A stretch of DNA of 64,000 bases from contig NZ_JAIXPP010000060.1 of NCBI RefSeq assembly GCF_027486195.1, forward strand, positions 1 through 64,000. The letters are read 5' to 3'. The position numbers and the translations under genes were made by a program. This DNA comes from Novosphingobium sp. (GTDB lineage Bacteria > Pseudomonadota > Alphaproteobacteria > Sphingomonadales > Sphingomonadaceae). This document shows positions 9,024-17,811 of this stretch, one piece after another; position 1 is the stretch's first letter; the number at the start of each line of letters is the position of its first letter. The notes beneath the pieces were generated by a model. The model worked only from the letters and a program-made list of their open reading frames with translations, was not told where the DNA came from and did no database searches.

Positions 9024-9416
9024 GCGTGCCCGGCGCCGCCAGAAGGTCGCGCCGGGCGGTCAGGTTACGCAAAAATCGCTGGCGGCAAAAAAATTTTCTC
9101 AATTTTTCCGTCACCTGGACGCCCCAGCGAGGTGCCTCGGCATGGCCAGCGCATGCATGACTAAATGCAGATATTCAACTTGCAGCCGCTACTTGCTTGG
9201 TTAATTGCGAATAAAGAGAAATTACCGAGTGGTGTATATTCTCATTTTGGGACATATTCTAAGTAAAAATGCGAATAACTACCCATTAACTCGCCCCGAA
9301 TACGTACGACTACGTACCGAATAACGGCGATCCAGCCCGAATTCGCAGTACCGCAGTTTGCGGTCGTGTCGCAGCCCAGGGGGGAGGCGCCACGACCACT
9401 ATTCGGGAGCATACAC
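9024..9416 (+). promoter_or_regulatory. AT-rich leader of class A copy 3
   Basis: A 390-base gap without a supported gene. It holds an A/T block (AAAAAAATTTTCTCAATTTTTCCG near 9090-9110) and the symmetric stretch TACGTACGACTACGTAC around 9301-9317. TTAAC occurs near 9290 but without the CTTAGGA partner. GGGAG at 9405-9409 serves the GTG at 9417. It probably contains a promoter for the last A-B pair and the chaperone/usher genes. Confidence 0.4.
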
Positions 9417-9914
9417 GTGAAGAAGATCATTCTCGCCTCGGCCATCGCCCTGATCTCGGCCACCCCGGCTTTCGCGGCTTCGGGCAACACCTCGAGCGCC
9501 ACAGGCAGCGCCACCGCCACTGTCGTTGAACCCATCGTGCTCACCCACACCTCGGGCGCGGCCCTTGGCTTCGGCCGCTTCACCACCGGCACCGGCGGTT
9601 CGATCACCGTTTCGTCGGCGGGCGTGGGCTCGGTCGGCGGCGATGTCGCCTTCGTTCCGGGTTCGACCAACTCGGCCGACGCCTTCACCGTCACGGGTGA
9701 TGCCAGCCGTTCGTTCTCGATCAGCACCGGTTCGGGCACCGTCACCGATGGCACCAACTCCATCGGCTTCACCACTGCGGCTTCGGCTGCGTCCGGCACG
9801 CTGAGCGCCGGCGGCACCGCCAGCTTCTCGGTCGGTGGTCAGCTGACCCTGGCCGGCACCGAACCGGCCGGCGCCTATGCCGGTTCGTACTCAGCGACCG
9901 TCACTTACAACTGA
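9417..9914 (+). CDS. DUF4402 subunit-like protein, class A copy 3
   Basis: 165 residues from GTG 9417, with GGGAG 7 bases upstream; the ORF start at 9366 is rejected because it precedes the signal peptide VKKIILASAIALISATPAFAA. The mature part (SGNTSSATGSATATVVEPIVLTHTSGAALGFGRFTTGTGGSITV) is colinear with the copies at 6999 and 7859 and has the same length. It is the most diverged of the three. It is paired with the class B gene at 9987, so the A-B unit appears twice. Confidence 0.8.
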   Translation: MKKIILASAIALISATPAFAASGNTSSATGSATATVVEPIVLTHTSGAALGFGRFTTGTGGSITVSSAGVGSVGGDVAFVPGSTNSADAFTVTGDASRSFSISTGSGTVTDGTNSIGFTTAASAASGTLSAGGTASFSVGGQLTLAGTEPAGAYAGSYSATVTYN

Positions 9915-9928
9915 TCGCACAGATCCGC

Positions 9929-9955
9929 GGGGGGCTGCCGATAGCGGCGGCCCCC
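9929..9955 (+). terminator. GC stem-loop between class A copy 3 and class B copy 2
   Basis: GGGGGC-T-GCCG, loop ATAG, CGGC-G-GCCCCC forms an 11-bp hairpin with one wobble. No T-run follows. Like the other gaps here, it may trim expression of the downstream gene relative to the subunit. Confidence 0.45.
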
Positions 9956-9986
9956 GGCTTGTGCACTCCCTTTTCGGAACCCCTAG

Positions 9987-10520
9987 ATGTCTTCGCCCGC
10001 GCGATTCCTGTCCGGAATGGCGGCCATGGCCTGCGCCCTGGCAGCCCTTTCCGGCACTGCGTTCGCAGCCCCGAGCAGCTCCACCGTGAGCGGCGCGGCG
10101 CAGGCGGTCATCCTCACGCCGCTTCAGATCGCAGCGGTTGATGCCCTTTCCTTCGGGCAGTTAACGCGTCCGACAGCAGCGGGAACCGTAGTCCTTTCGC
10201 CTTCGGGCACGATCACCACCACGGGCGGCGTCATCACCAGCACGGCGATCGCGCAGACCGTGCGCCGGGGGCCCGGAACCTTTGCCGTTGTCGGTGAAGC
10301 GGGCCGCGCCTTCAGTGTCGATCTGCCCACGGTCGCCATCCTGCGCCAGGGCACGCGCAACATGCGCCTCAGCGCCTTTCGCAGTAACTGGACCTCGGGC
10401 GACGTGTTCAGCCCCACGCGGACTTATGCGCTTTCGGTGGGCGCCACGCTCAATGTCGGGGCGAACCAGACCACCGGCACCTATACGGGCACTTACGTCG
10501 TAACTGTGACTTATCAGTAG
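9987..10520 (+). CDS. DUF4402 subunit-like protein, class B copy 2
   Basis: 177 residues. Signal peptide MSSPARFLSGMAAMACALAALSGTAFAA. The mature part APSSSTVSGAAQAVILTPLQIAAVDALSFGQLTRPTAAGTVVLSPSGTITTTGG matches the class B copy at 8434 (shared RPTAAGTV and the N-terminal 'TPI/LxI' segment). It ends TYTGTYVVTVTYQ, a terminal strand suited to donor-strand or edge-strand assembly. It lies 72 bases before the chaperone gene, with which it is probably co-transcribed. Confidence 0.75.
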   Translation: MSSPARFLSGMAAMACALAALSGTAFAAPSSSTVSGAAQAVILTPLQIAAVDALSFGQLTRPTAAGTVVLSPSGTITTTGGVITSTAIAQTVRRGPGTFAVVGEAGRAFSVDLPTVAILRQGTRNMRLSAFRSNWTSGDVFSPTRTYALSVGATLNVGANQTTGTYTGTYVVTVTYQ

Positions 10521-10592
10521 TCTGCGATTGCCAGCGAATCAGGGATTCCCCATAAGGGCATTAACCTATTTCGCTGACCCGGGACGTACCAC

Positions 10593-11552
10593 TTGCCATA
10601 CATCGGACACCGCGGCCTTGCGGCAAAGCTGACGACCGCCGCGCTGGGCCTCAGTCTCGTTTTTGCGTTGCCTTCCAGTGCCTTTGCACAGGCGGCGAGC
10701 CAGGGCGACGAACCAGCAGACGCGCCGCCCGCCCCCGCTGCGCTGCCTGCCGGCGCGGTCGGCGGTATGGGCGACATTAACCTGTTCCCCAAACGCGTCG
10801 TCATCGACGACCGCACGCGCATCGCCAGCGTCGGGCTCTACAACCGCGCGGCCGCTGCCGGTGAGTACGAGATCACCGTGAGCGACATGGCGATGCAGCG
10901 CGACGGGCGGCTTGTCGATCTGGCGGCGGTGCAGGACGCGGCGGCACGTGATGCGGTCCACACCGCCAGCGGCTTCCTGCGCTGGTCCCCGCGCCATGTC
11001 GCGCTGCCGGCGAGCGAGGCACAGATGGTGCGGATCATGGCGCGCGTACCGCCCGATCTGCCGCCGGGCGAATACCGCTCGCACTTTACCGTTGTCTCGG
11101 TCCCGCCCGAAACCGGGGGCACCAGCATCGATGAGGCGGCGGGCGCGGAGACCAACAACGGCATCGGCGTGCGCATCGTGCCGCGCTTCGGCATCTCGAT
11201 CCCGGTGATCGTGCGCGTGGGGGAAACGACGCTGACGGCGGGTTTGAAGGATATCAGGCTTTCGGCACCGCCGGGCGGCCCTGCCGCGCTTTCGCTCACC
11301 ATCACCCGCGATGGCACGCGTTCGGCCTTTGGCGATATCACGATCACCGCTCCGGGCGCGAAAAAGCCGGTGGCCGAGATCAAGGGCATCGGCGTCTACA
11401 CCGAAATCGCCGAGCGCGCGGTGCAGGTGCTGATCGATCCCGCCACCGAGCCGCGCTTCATGGCGAAGGGAACGCGCTGGACGGTGAGCTATGTCGATGA
11501 CGACATGTCACCCGGCAAAGTGCTCGCGCGTCAGGAATTCATCGTGCCGTGA
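10593..11552 (+). CDS. periplasmic PapD-like pilus-assembly chaperone
   Basis: 319 residues from a TTG start. The signal peptide is LAAKLTTAALGLSLVFALPSSAFAQ. The body reads as a two-domain Ig-like chaperone: INLFPKRVVIDDRTRIASVGLYNRAAAAGEYEITV is the first strand pair, ALPASEAQMVRIMARVPPDLPPGEYRSHFTV is the 'P.. pG.YR..l' segment of PapD-like chaperones, and EIKGIGVYTEIAERAVQVLID falls in the second domain. In chaperone-usher systems such proteins fold subunits in the periplasm and deliver them to the usher. The stop overlaps the usher start (GTGA), so the two are made together. Subunit-binding residues were not mapped. Confidence 0.75.
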   Translation: MPYIGHRGLAAKLTTAALGLSLVFALPSSAFAQAASQGDEPADAPPAPAALPAGAVGGMGDINLFPKRVVIDDRTRIASVGLYNRAAAAGEYEITVSDMAMQRDGRLVDLAAVQDAAARDAVHTASGFLRWSPRHVALPASEAQMVRIMARVPPDLPPGEYRSHFTVVSVPPETGGTSIDEAAGAETNNGIGVRIVPRFGISIPVIVRVGETTLTAGLKDIRLSAPPGGPAALSLTITRDGTRSAFGDITITAPGAKKPVAEIKGIGVYTEIAERAVQVLIDPATEPRFMAKGTRWTVSYVDDDMSPGKVLARQEFIVP

Positions 11553-14500
11553 AACCACGCGGGGGGGGCCAGCAACGCGGATCCTCCAGTTCGCTGCGGG
11601 TCGTGCTGGGCGCAACGCTCGCGCTCGCGGGAGATGCGGCGCGCCGTGAGCTGACGCCGCCGGAAGGCCCCGCCGCCGATCCCCCGCGCGAGGCGAAGAA
11701 GACGCGGCGCGTGGAAAAGCTGCCCGAACCGCGCTTTGCGGAAGCGACAACGCAGGCACCCAAGGCCAGGCCGGGGAGGAAGGCCAGCCCGAAGCATGCG
11801 GGTAGGAAGCCGGTAGAGTTGGCACAGGCAGAGGCCGCTCCGCTTGCGTCCAGCCTCGCCGAACCTGCACCGCAGCCCGAAAGCGCAGGCGTGCTTTCGG
11901 CCGAGTTTCGCCGCGCGATTGCACCGGAGCCGGTGCTTGCGCCAAAGCCGCCCGCTGCCGCGCCCGCGCCGGTTGCCGAGCCGGTGCTGCCTGCAGCCGC
12001 ACCTGCCGCTGCCTCACCACCGGAACCGCCGCCAGCTGCCGCGCTTGTTGCTGCCGATCCGCTTCCTGCGCCGACCTTCGGTCCTCCGGCTGCTGCTGCG
12101 CCCGCGCCGCCGGTTGCCGAACCTGTTGCAGCTGATCCCGTAGCCGAACCTGCGGCGCTGGTTGCGTCTCCTGCACCAGTGCTGGCGAAGGCACCGGAAG
12201 CGCAGCCTGTCAGCAAAGCCCTGCCCCCTCAGCCGGAACCTGAACTTGCGCCTGCGCCTGAGCCGATCAAACCTGTGGCGGAGACGCGCACGGCCCAAAC
12301 TGTGCCAATCCCGGCGCCGGAGGTCGCAACGACCGCCGCGCCGCAGCCCGCAAAGCTGGCTGCGCCAGAGCAGGCCGTGCTCCCGGCCCCGCCCGCCCCG
12401 CCTCCGCCGCCCATCAAGCTCGCCGAAGCGTTGCCGCGCCCTGCCTTTGGTGGAGCGGAGCCTTCTTCTGCGGTAGTTGTCCCCTCACCGCCTCCCAAGG
12501 CGGCACCCGCGCCAACACGCCTCGCCTATGCACCAACCTCGCTGCCGCTGACGACCGTGGCGGCCAGCACGGCGCCCGCTGCCACGGCTCCCACCAAGCC
12601 CGCCTCGCGCAGCTTTGCCGAAAGCCGCCGTGCCCTGCCCGAACCTGCATTCGGCGCGCCGGCGGCAGCACCGAAGCCCGCCCTCACCGCGTCCCCGCTG
12701 CGCGCCAATGTCACCAATCAGGCGGGGCTTGGCGCTGCTGCCACGGTGCCGGTGATCAGCGACGACGACGAACTGATCCTCCAGATCGAGACCGCGCAAG
12801 GCGAGATGAGCGACACGATTGTCGCCTACGGCCTGCGCCAGGGCGTCTATCTGCCGCTTGGTGCGCTGACCCGTTTTCTCGACCTGCCGATCGCCGTCAG
12901 CGATGATGGCCACTACGCAAGCGGCTGGTTCCTGAATGAGAAGCGCACGGTCATGCTCAACCTGCGCGATGGCACGCTGGTGGTTGCGGGCCAGCCGGTG
13001 CCGCTCGGCAAGGGCGATGCGGTTGCCTATGAAGGCGAGCTCTACCTGAAGGCCGAGCGCTTTTCCGATCTCTTCCCGCTCGATCTCAAGGTCGATCTGC
13101 GTGCCCAGACGATCGCGGTCAAGACGCGCGAGCCCTTCCCCTTCGAGGAGCGTCTGGCGCGCGAGGCCGACCGCGAGCGCCTTGCCTCGCGGTCCAATCG
13201 CGAAGGCCCGGCGCGCTTCCCGCGTGAGGAAACACCGTGGCGGGCGCTCTCGCTGCCCGTGGCAGAGACCGAGTTGCGCGCGCTGACCGACGATGATCTC
13301 GGCACGCGGCTGGAAGCCGACTTGCGCCTTGCCGGGGACTTCGCCTTCATGACCGCGCGCGCCTATGCCAGCGCATCGACGCGCGACGGGCTGACGGCAG
13401 CGCGCCTCGAACTGGGGCGGCGCGATCCCGATGGCGATCTGCTGGGGCCGCTGAAGGCCACCGAGTTCCAGCTCGGCGATGTCGCCACCGGGGCGCTGCC
13501 CATCGGCCTGCGCGGGGTGAGCGGGCGCGGCGCCTTCGTGACCAACGCGCCACTCGAGCAGGCCTCGATCTTCGATTCCGTCGATCTGCGCGGCGATCTG
13601 CTCGATGGCTATGAAGTGGAGCTCTATCGCAACAACGCGCTGATCGGATCGACGCGCACGCCGGTGAACGGGCAGTACGCCTTCCTGCAAGTGCCGGTCG
13701 ATTTCGGGCTCAACGTGTTCCGCCTCGTGTTCTACGGGCCGCAGGGCCAACGCCGCGAAGTGGTGCGCAAGATCAGCGTGGGCGATGGCCGCCTCGCGCC
13801 GGGGCAGTTCATCTACAGCGTGGGCGCAGCGCAGAAGGACGTGAACCTGTTCGGTGTGCGCGGCCCCCGCTTCAGCCCGGCCCCCGATTTCGGCGCGTGG
13901 CGCGCAACGGCGGAACTGGGGTACGGCATTTCGCGCGCGATCACCGCCACGATGGGCGCGGCGACATGGGACAGCGGCAGCAAGCAGCGCTGGCTGGCAG
14001 CAGCCGGGCTCAGAAGCGGGATCGGCGCAACGGCCTTGCGGCTCGACCTCGGCGTGCAGGACGGCGGGGGCACGACGATCGAAGTGGGCCTTGGCGGCAA
14101 GCTTTTCGGTCTGGCCTATAGCGCAACCCACGCCGAATACGGCGGCGGCGCGATCGACGAGGTGCGCGCCTTCACGGCTGATCCGCTGCGCCGCGCCAGC
14201 GAGCTCAATCTCAACACGTCGCTCCATTTCGGATCGGGCACCAATGCGCATGTCATGCCGATCACCAGCCAGGTGCGGCGGATCGAATATGCTGATGGCC
14301 GCCGCCAGACCGACGCAGCGCTGCGCACCACGTTGCCGCTGGGCGGCGTACTGCTGTCCAACACCTTCGACTTCAACCGGGTCAGCGCGCCGACAACGCC
14401 GAGCAGCAGCCGCCTGATCGGCAACTTCGATCTCGCCACGCTATCGGGCTCGAAGATGCGCTACCGCGCCAGCCTCGGCTATGGCCTTGTGCCCACGCTC

Positions 14501-15340
14501 AACCTGCAATCGGTAACGCTGGAGGCCGACCGGCGCTTTGGCGAAAACACGCTGGTGCGCGGCGGGGTGACGCATACGCTGGCAGACCGCCAAACCACGC
14601 TGGGGCTTTCGGCGATCCGCCGTGTAGGCCCGGTGAACGTCGCGCTCGATGGCTCGTACGGCTTTCCCAAGCGCAACTTCTCGCTCGCCCTGCGCGTGGG
14701 CCTGAGCTTCGGGCGCAATCCGCTTTCGGGCCGCGGCTTCATCGCCCGCCCGGGCCTGACCAGCGGCGGCGCGGCGGCGCTGACTGCCTTTGCCGACGCC
14801 AATGCCAACGGCGTGCGCGATCCCGACGAAGGACCGGTCGAGGGCGTCACCTTCCTGTCCGGCACGAACGAGAGCCGCACCGATGCGCAAGGCCGCGCCT
14901 TCATCCCCGGACTGGGCGACGGCGCGCGCGCCTCGATCCGGGTGGACAGCGATTCCATGCCCGATATCGCGCTCGCCCCCTCGCGCGCAGGGATCGAACT
15001 TGTGCCGCGACCGGGGCGCATCCACACCAGCGATTTCGCGATCGTGACCTTGAGCGACATCGAGGGCACGGCTTATTTCCGCGCCGAATCCGGCACGCGC
15101 GCCGTCTCGCGGCTTCAGCTGCGGCTGCTCCGGCCGGATGGCAGCCTTGCCGCAAGGGCGCGCAGCGAATCCGATGGCTTCTTCCTGTTCGAGCGCCTGC
15201 CTGCGGGCGAATACCGCCTCGAACTCGATCCGCAGCAGGCGGCCTCGCTCAAGATCAGGCTGGAAGGCCCGGTCATGCTCACGCTTGGCGGCAAATCGAG
15301 CGTGCTGCGCCAATCGATCTATGTGAAATCGGCGAACTAG
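11549..15340 (+). CDS. usher-like outer-membrane protein with Pro/Ala-rich N-terminus and SdrD_B-like C-terminus
   Basis: 1263 residues from the GTG that overlaps the chaperone stop. There is a weak signal segment (LRVVLGATLALAG). Residues ~40-385 are a Pro/Ala/Glu-rich linker, probably spanning the periplasm. From ~405 comes an ordered domain (ELILQIETAQGEMSDTIVAYGLRQGVYLPLGAL). Next is an usher-like barrel and plug: YEVELYRNNALIGSTRTPVNGQYAFLQVPVDFGLNVFRLVFYGPQGQRREV is close to FimD/PapC usher signatures. Near 1076 an SdrD_B-like unit (FADANANGVRDPDEGPVEGVTFLSG) and then a carboxypeptidase-regulatory-like unit close the protein. A classical usher ends in small plug-like CTDs, so the C-terminus is unusual. 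Role: export and anchoring of the chaperoned subunits (inference from family and neighbours). Confidence 0.72.
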   Translation: MKPRGGGQQRGSSSSLRVVLGATLALAGDAARRELTPPEGPAADPPREAKKTRRVEKLPEPRFAEATTQAPKARPGRKASPKHAGRKPVELAQAEAAPLASSLAEPAPQPESAGVLSAEFRRAIAPEPVLAPKPPAAAPAPVAEPVLPAAAPAAASPPEPPPAAALVAADPLPAPTFGPPAAAAPAPPVAEPVAADPVAEPAALVASPAPVLAKAPEAQPVSKALPPQPEPELAPAPEPIKPVAETRTAQTVPIPAPEVATTAAPQPAKLAAPEQAVLPAPPAPPPPPIKLAEALPRPAFGGAEPSSAVVVPSPPPKAAPAPTRLAYAPTSLPLTTVAASTAPAATAPTKPASRSFAESRRALPEPAFGAPAAAPKPALTASPLRANVTNQAGLGAAATVPVISDDDELILQIETAQGEMSDTIVAYGLRQGVYLPLGALTRFLDLPIAVSDDGHYASGWFLNEKRTVMLNLRDGTLVVAGQPVPLGKGDAVAYEGELYLKAERFSDLFPLDLKVDLRAQTIAVKTREPFPFEERLAREADRERLASRSNREGPARFPREETPWRALSLPVAETELRALTDDDLGTRLEADLRLAGDFAFMTARAYASASTRDGLTAARLELGRRDPDGDLLGPLKATEFQLGDVATGALPIGLRGVSGRGAFVTNAPLEQASIFDSVDLRGDLLDGYEVELYRNNALIGSTRTPVNGQYAFLQVPVDFGLNVFRLVFYGPQGQRREVVRKISVGDGRLAPGQFIYSVGAAQKDVNLFGVRGPRFSPAPDFGAWRATAELGYGISRAITATMGAATWDSGSKQRWLAAAGLRSGIGATALRLDLGVQDGGGTTIEVGLGGKLFGLAYSATHAEYGGGAIDEVRAFTADPLRRASELNLNTSLHFGSGTNAHVMPITSQVRRIEYADGRRQTDAALRTTLPLGGVLLSNTFDFNRVSAPTTPSSSRLIGNFDLATLSGSKMRYRASLGYGLVPTLNLQSVTLEADRRFGENTLVRGGVTHTLADRQTTLGLSAIRRVGPVNVALDGSYGFPKRNFSLALRVGLSFGRNPLSGRGFIARPGLTSGGAAALTAFADANANGVRDPDEGPVEGVTFLSGTNESRTDAQGRAFIPGLGDGARASIRVDSDSMPDIALAPSRAGIELVPRPGRIHTSDFAIVTLSDIEGTAYFRAESGTRAVSRLQLRLLRPDGSLAARARSESDGFFLFERLPAGEYRLELDPQQAASLKIRLEGPVMLTLGGKSSVLRQSIYVKSAN

Positions 15341-15378
15341 CCTTCCCCAGTCGGTAAATTTCTCTACCGTTCCGCTTG

Positions 15379-16731
15379 ATGCACACCGTTACTGAATTCC
15401 CGCCTCACCACCAGCCCAAGCGCGTGCTGAGCACCACGGCCGCCGCTGCGGTGGTCATGGGCATGGTCATCGGGGCGGGGATCTTCCGCACGCCGCAACT
15501 GGTGGCGCAAAGCCTTGGCGGCGAAGGCGCGCTGATGCTGGCCTGGGCGCTGGGCGGGATCTTCGCGCTGATCGGCGCGCTTTGCTATGCCGAGCTTTCC
15601 GCTGCCTACCCGGATACCGGCGGCGATTACCGCTTCCTGCGCGAGGCGTTCGGCGGCGATGCCGCGTGGCTCTTTGCCTGGTCGCGCTTTGCGGTGATCT
15701 TTTCCGCCTCGGGCGCGCTGCTTGCTTTCGTCGGGATCGACTACCTCGCCGAACTGGTGCCGATGGGCACCTTCACGCGCGCGCTCGTGGCGGGCAGCAT
15801 GGTGATCCTGCTGACCGCGCTCAACCTGCGCGGGGTGCAGACGGGTACGCGCGCGCAGATCGCGATGGTGGCGATGGACGTCGCGGCGCTGCTGGCACTG
15901 GGCGGCGCGGCGCTGTGGCTGGCCTATTGGGGCGTGGCGCCGCAGCAGGTTGCAGCGGCCGCGCCCGCCCCGGTCACGCTCGCGGCTTTCGGCCAATCGA
16001 TGGTGTTCATCATGCTGGCCTACGGCGGCTTCAACGATGCCTCGACCCTCTCTGCCGAAGTCCGCACGCCCGCTGACATGACCCGCGCCCTTTTCGGCGG
16101 CATGGTGCTGATCACCGCGCTCTACATGATCGCCAACTGGGCCTATGTGCGCGGGCTGGGCATGGCTGGCCTTGCCAGCAGCGAAGCCCCCGCCGCCGCG
16201 CTGATGGCGCGTGCCTTCGGATCGGCGGGCGAAGCGGTGATCGTGGTCTGCGTCGCCATAGCGGCCTTCTCGGTGCTCAATGCGCTGATCATCGTCGGCG
16301 GCCGCACGCTCTACACCGCCGCCGAGGACGAACCCGCGCTCGCGGCCCTCGCGCAGTGGGACCAGAGCAAGGGCGTGCCGCGCGCGGCGATCCTGGTGCA
16401 GACTGCGGTCGAACTGGCGCTGATCGCCTGGGGCGCGGCGTCAGGCCGGGGCTTTGCGACGATGGTCGACTACCTCTCGCCGATCTACTGGCTGTTCCTC
16501 ACCATGAGCGGGCTTGCCGTGGTGATCCTGCGCCGCCGCCAGCCGCAGGTGGAGCGCCCCTACAAAGTGCCGCTCTACCCGGTCCTGCCCCTGATTTTTG
16601 CCGCAGCCTGCGCGGGCGTGCTCTACAGCAGCGTGGTCTATGTCGGCTGGTCGGGCTGCCTGATCAGCTTCGGCATGCTCGCGCTCGGCTTCCTTGTGCG
16701 CACCGGGCTGCGGATGACTGTGAAGGGCTGA
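15379..16731 (+). CDS. APC-family amino acid permease
   Basis: 450 residues. ATG 15379 directly follows the TTG that opens the ORF at 15376. About 12 membrane segments are visible. The first has the APC signature AAAAAVVMGMVIGAGIFRTPQLVAQSLGG (GxG(I/V)F in TM1), and LCYAELSAAYPDTGGDYRFLREAFGG is the conserved TM2/loop region seen in LAT/Cat-type transporters. It probably moves amino acids or related amines across the inner membrane; the substrate cannot be told. It stands alone, 38 bases after the usher stop, and is probably unrelated to the surface locus. Confidence 0.85.
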   Translation: MHTVTEFPPHHQPKRVLSTTAAAAVVMGMVIGAGIFRTPQLVAQSLGGEGALMLAWALGGIFALIGALCYAELSAAYPDTGGDYRFLREAFGGDAAWLFAWSRFAVIFSASGALLAFVGIDYLAELVPMGTFTRALVAGSMVILLTALNLRGVQTGTRAQIAMVAMDVAALLALGGAALWLAYWGVAPQQVAAAAPAPVTLAAFGQSMVFIMLAYGGFNDASTLSAEVRTPADMTRALFGGMVLITALYMIANWAYVRGLGMAGLASSEAPAAALMARAFGSAGEAVIVVCVAIAAFSVLNALIIVGGRTLYTAAEDEPALAALAQWDQSKGVPRAAILVQTAVELALIAWGAASGRGFATMVDYLSPIYWLFLTMSGLAVVILRRRQPQVERPYKVPLYPVLPLIFAAACAGVLYSSVVYVGWSGCLISFGMLALGFLVRTGLRMTVKG

Positions 16732-16815
16732 GCCGCAGTGCGGTGAACCGAGATTGCCCGGCGGCGCGAGTGCCTTGCAGGACAAGTGCCAAGTGTCAGG
16801 GCCGATGACGGGGGC

Positions 16816-17811
16816 TCAATCGAGGCCCCATTCCGGAATGAAGCGCGATTGCGGAAAGACTGCGCACGCGGCATCGCGCATCGCGCGCCACTGGGCCGGC
16901 GAATAGCGCCGCGAAAGGTGCAGCAGGGTGTAACAACCCACGCCTGCCATGCGGGCAAGCTCGGCAATCTCCGTCACGGTTGAATGATCGTACCTGCGGG
17001 CAAGTTCGATATCCTCGGGCGTGTACTGCGCTTCGGCATAGAGCGTGCCGACCCCGGCAAGCAGCGGGGCGAGCCGCGCGCGCTCGCCCGCATCGGCGCG
17101 AAAATCGGTCATGTAGGCGGCGCAATCGCCGGGCATGGCGGTGATGACCTGCTCCCGCAAGGCAGCGGCATCGCGTTCGGTCCCGCCGATCATGACAGCG
17201 CGCACCCCCGGATCCTTGAGCGCGGCGAGCCACGGCCCCGGCGCCAGCCCCAGCGCCTTCACCGCCGCCATATCGACAGCGGTGCGATCCGGCTCGCGCA
17301 CCACATAGCCCAGGCTCGTGCCGTGATGGCGCAGCGAAAGCGCGGTGACCGAGGCCTCGGGGGTCGTCAGCACCGGTCCTTCCAGCTTGCGGCACGGTCC
17401 CTCATGCATAACAGCGAACGCTTCGTGCGCCTCAAACCGGAAGGTGCGGACTTCCGCTTCCCCGATATCGTGGACATGCCACGTCGCGGAAAGCTCGCTC
17501 GCATGGTTCCACCAGAACCCCTGAAAGCGGTGGTGCAGAATGCGCGCGGTCCCCGGCGGGCCCCAGATGTGGTTCTCCACCTCGCCGCGCTGGAAGTTCA
17601 TGCGAAAGAACGCATCGAACCCGCTGATGTGGTCCATGTGGAGGTGGCTGAGGAAGAGGTGATCGATCGCGCGGATCTCGCCCGGTGATAGCGCCGCCAA
17701 GGTATCCGCACCGCAATCGAACAACAGGCGGCTGCGGCTCTGCCCGCCATCGGCGGTGACGAGCAGCGCGTTGTCATTCGGCGGAGTGCCGAGGATGCGC
17801 ACATCAAGCAT
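16816..17811 (-). CDS. MBL-fold hydrolase, RNase Z-like, in operon with rtcR
   Basis: 331 residues, starting MLDVRILGTPPNDNALLV; the ORF extension to 18054 runs into rtcR and is rejected. HLHMDH in LFLSHLHMDHISGFDAFF is the metal-binding HxHxDH motif of the metallo-beta-lactamase fold. Later metal ligands are likely in SLRHHGTSLGY, YMTDFRAD and the C-terminal LLHLSRRY. The layout (short N-strand, early HxHxDH, long insert) resembles the RNase Z/ElaC branch. Its start overlaps the rtcR stop by 8 bases, so it is co-expressed with the RNA-repair regulator. A role in processing RNA ends is plausible but unproven. Confidence 0.8.
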   Translation of the reverse strand: MLDVRILGTPPNDNALLVTADGGQSRSRLLFDCGADTLAALSPGEIRAIDHLFLSHLHMDHISGFDAFFRMNFQRGEVENHIWGPPGTARILHHRFQGFWWNHASELSATWHVHDIGEAEVRTFRFEAHEAFAVMHEGPCRKLEGPVLTTPEASVTALSLRHHGTSLGYVVREPDRTAVDMAAVKALGLAPGPWLAALKDPGVRAVMIGGTERDAAALREQVITAMPGDCAAYMTDFRADAGERARLAPLLAGVGTLYAEAQYTPEDIELARRYDHSTVTEIAELARMAGVGCYTLLHLSRRYSPAQWRAMRDAACAVFPQSRFIPEWGLD

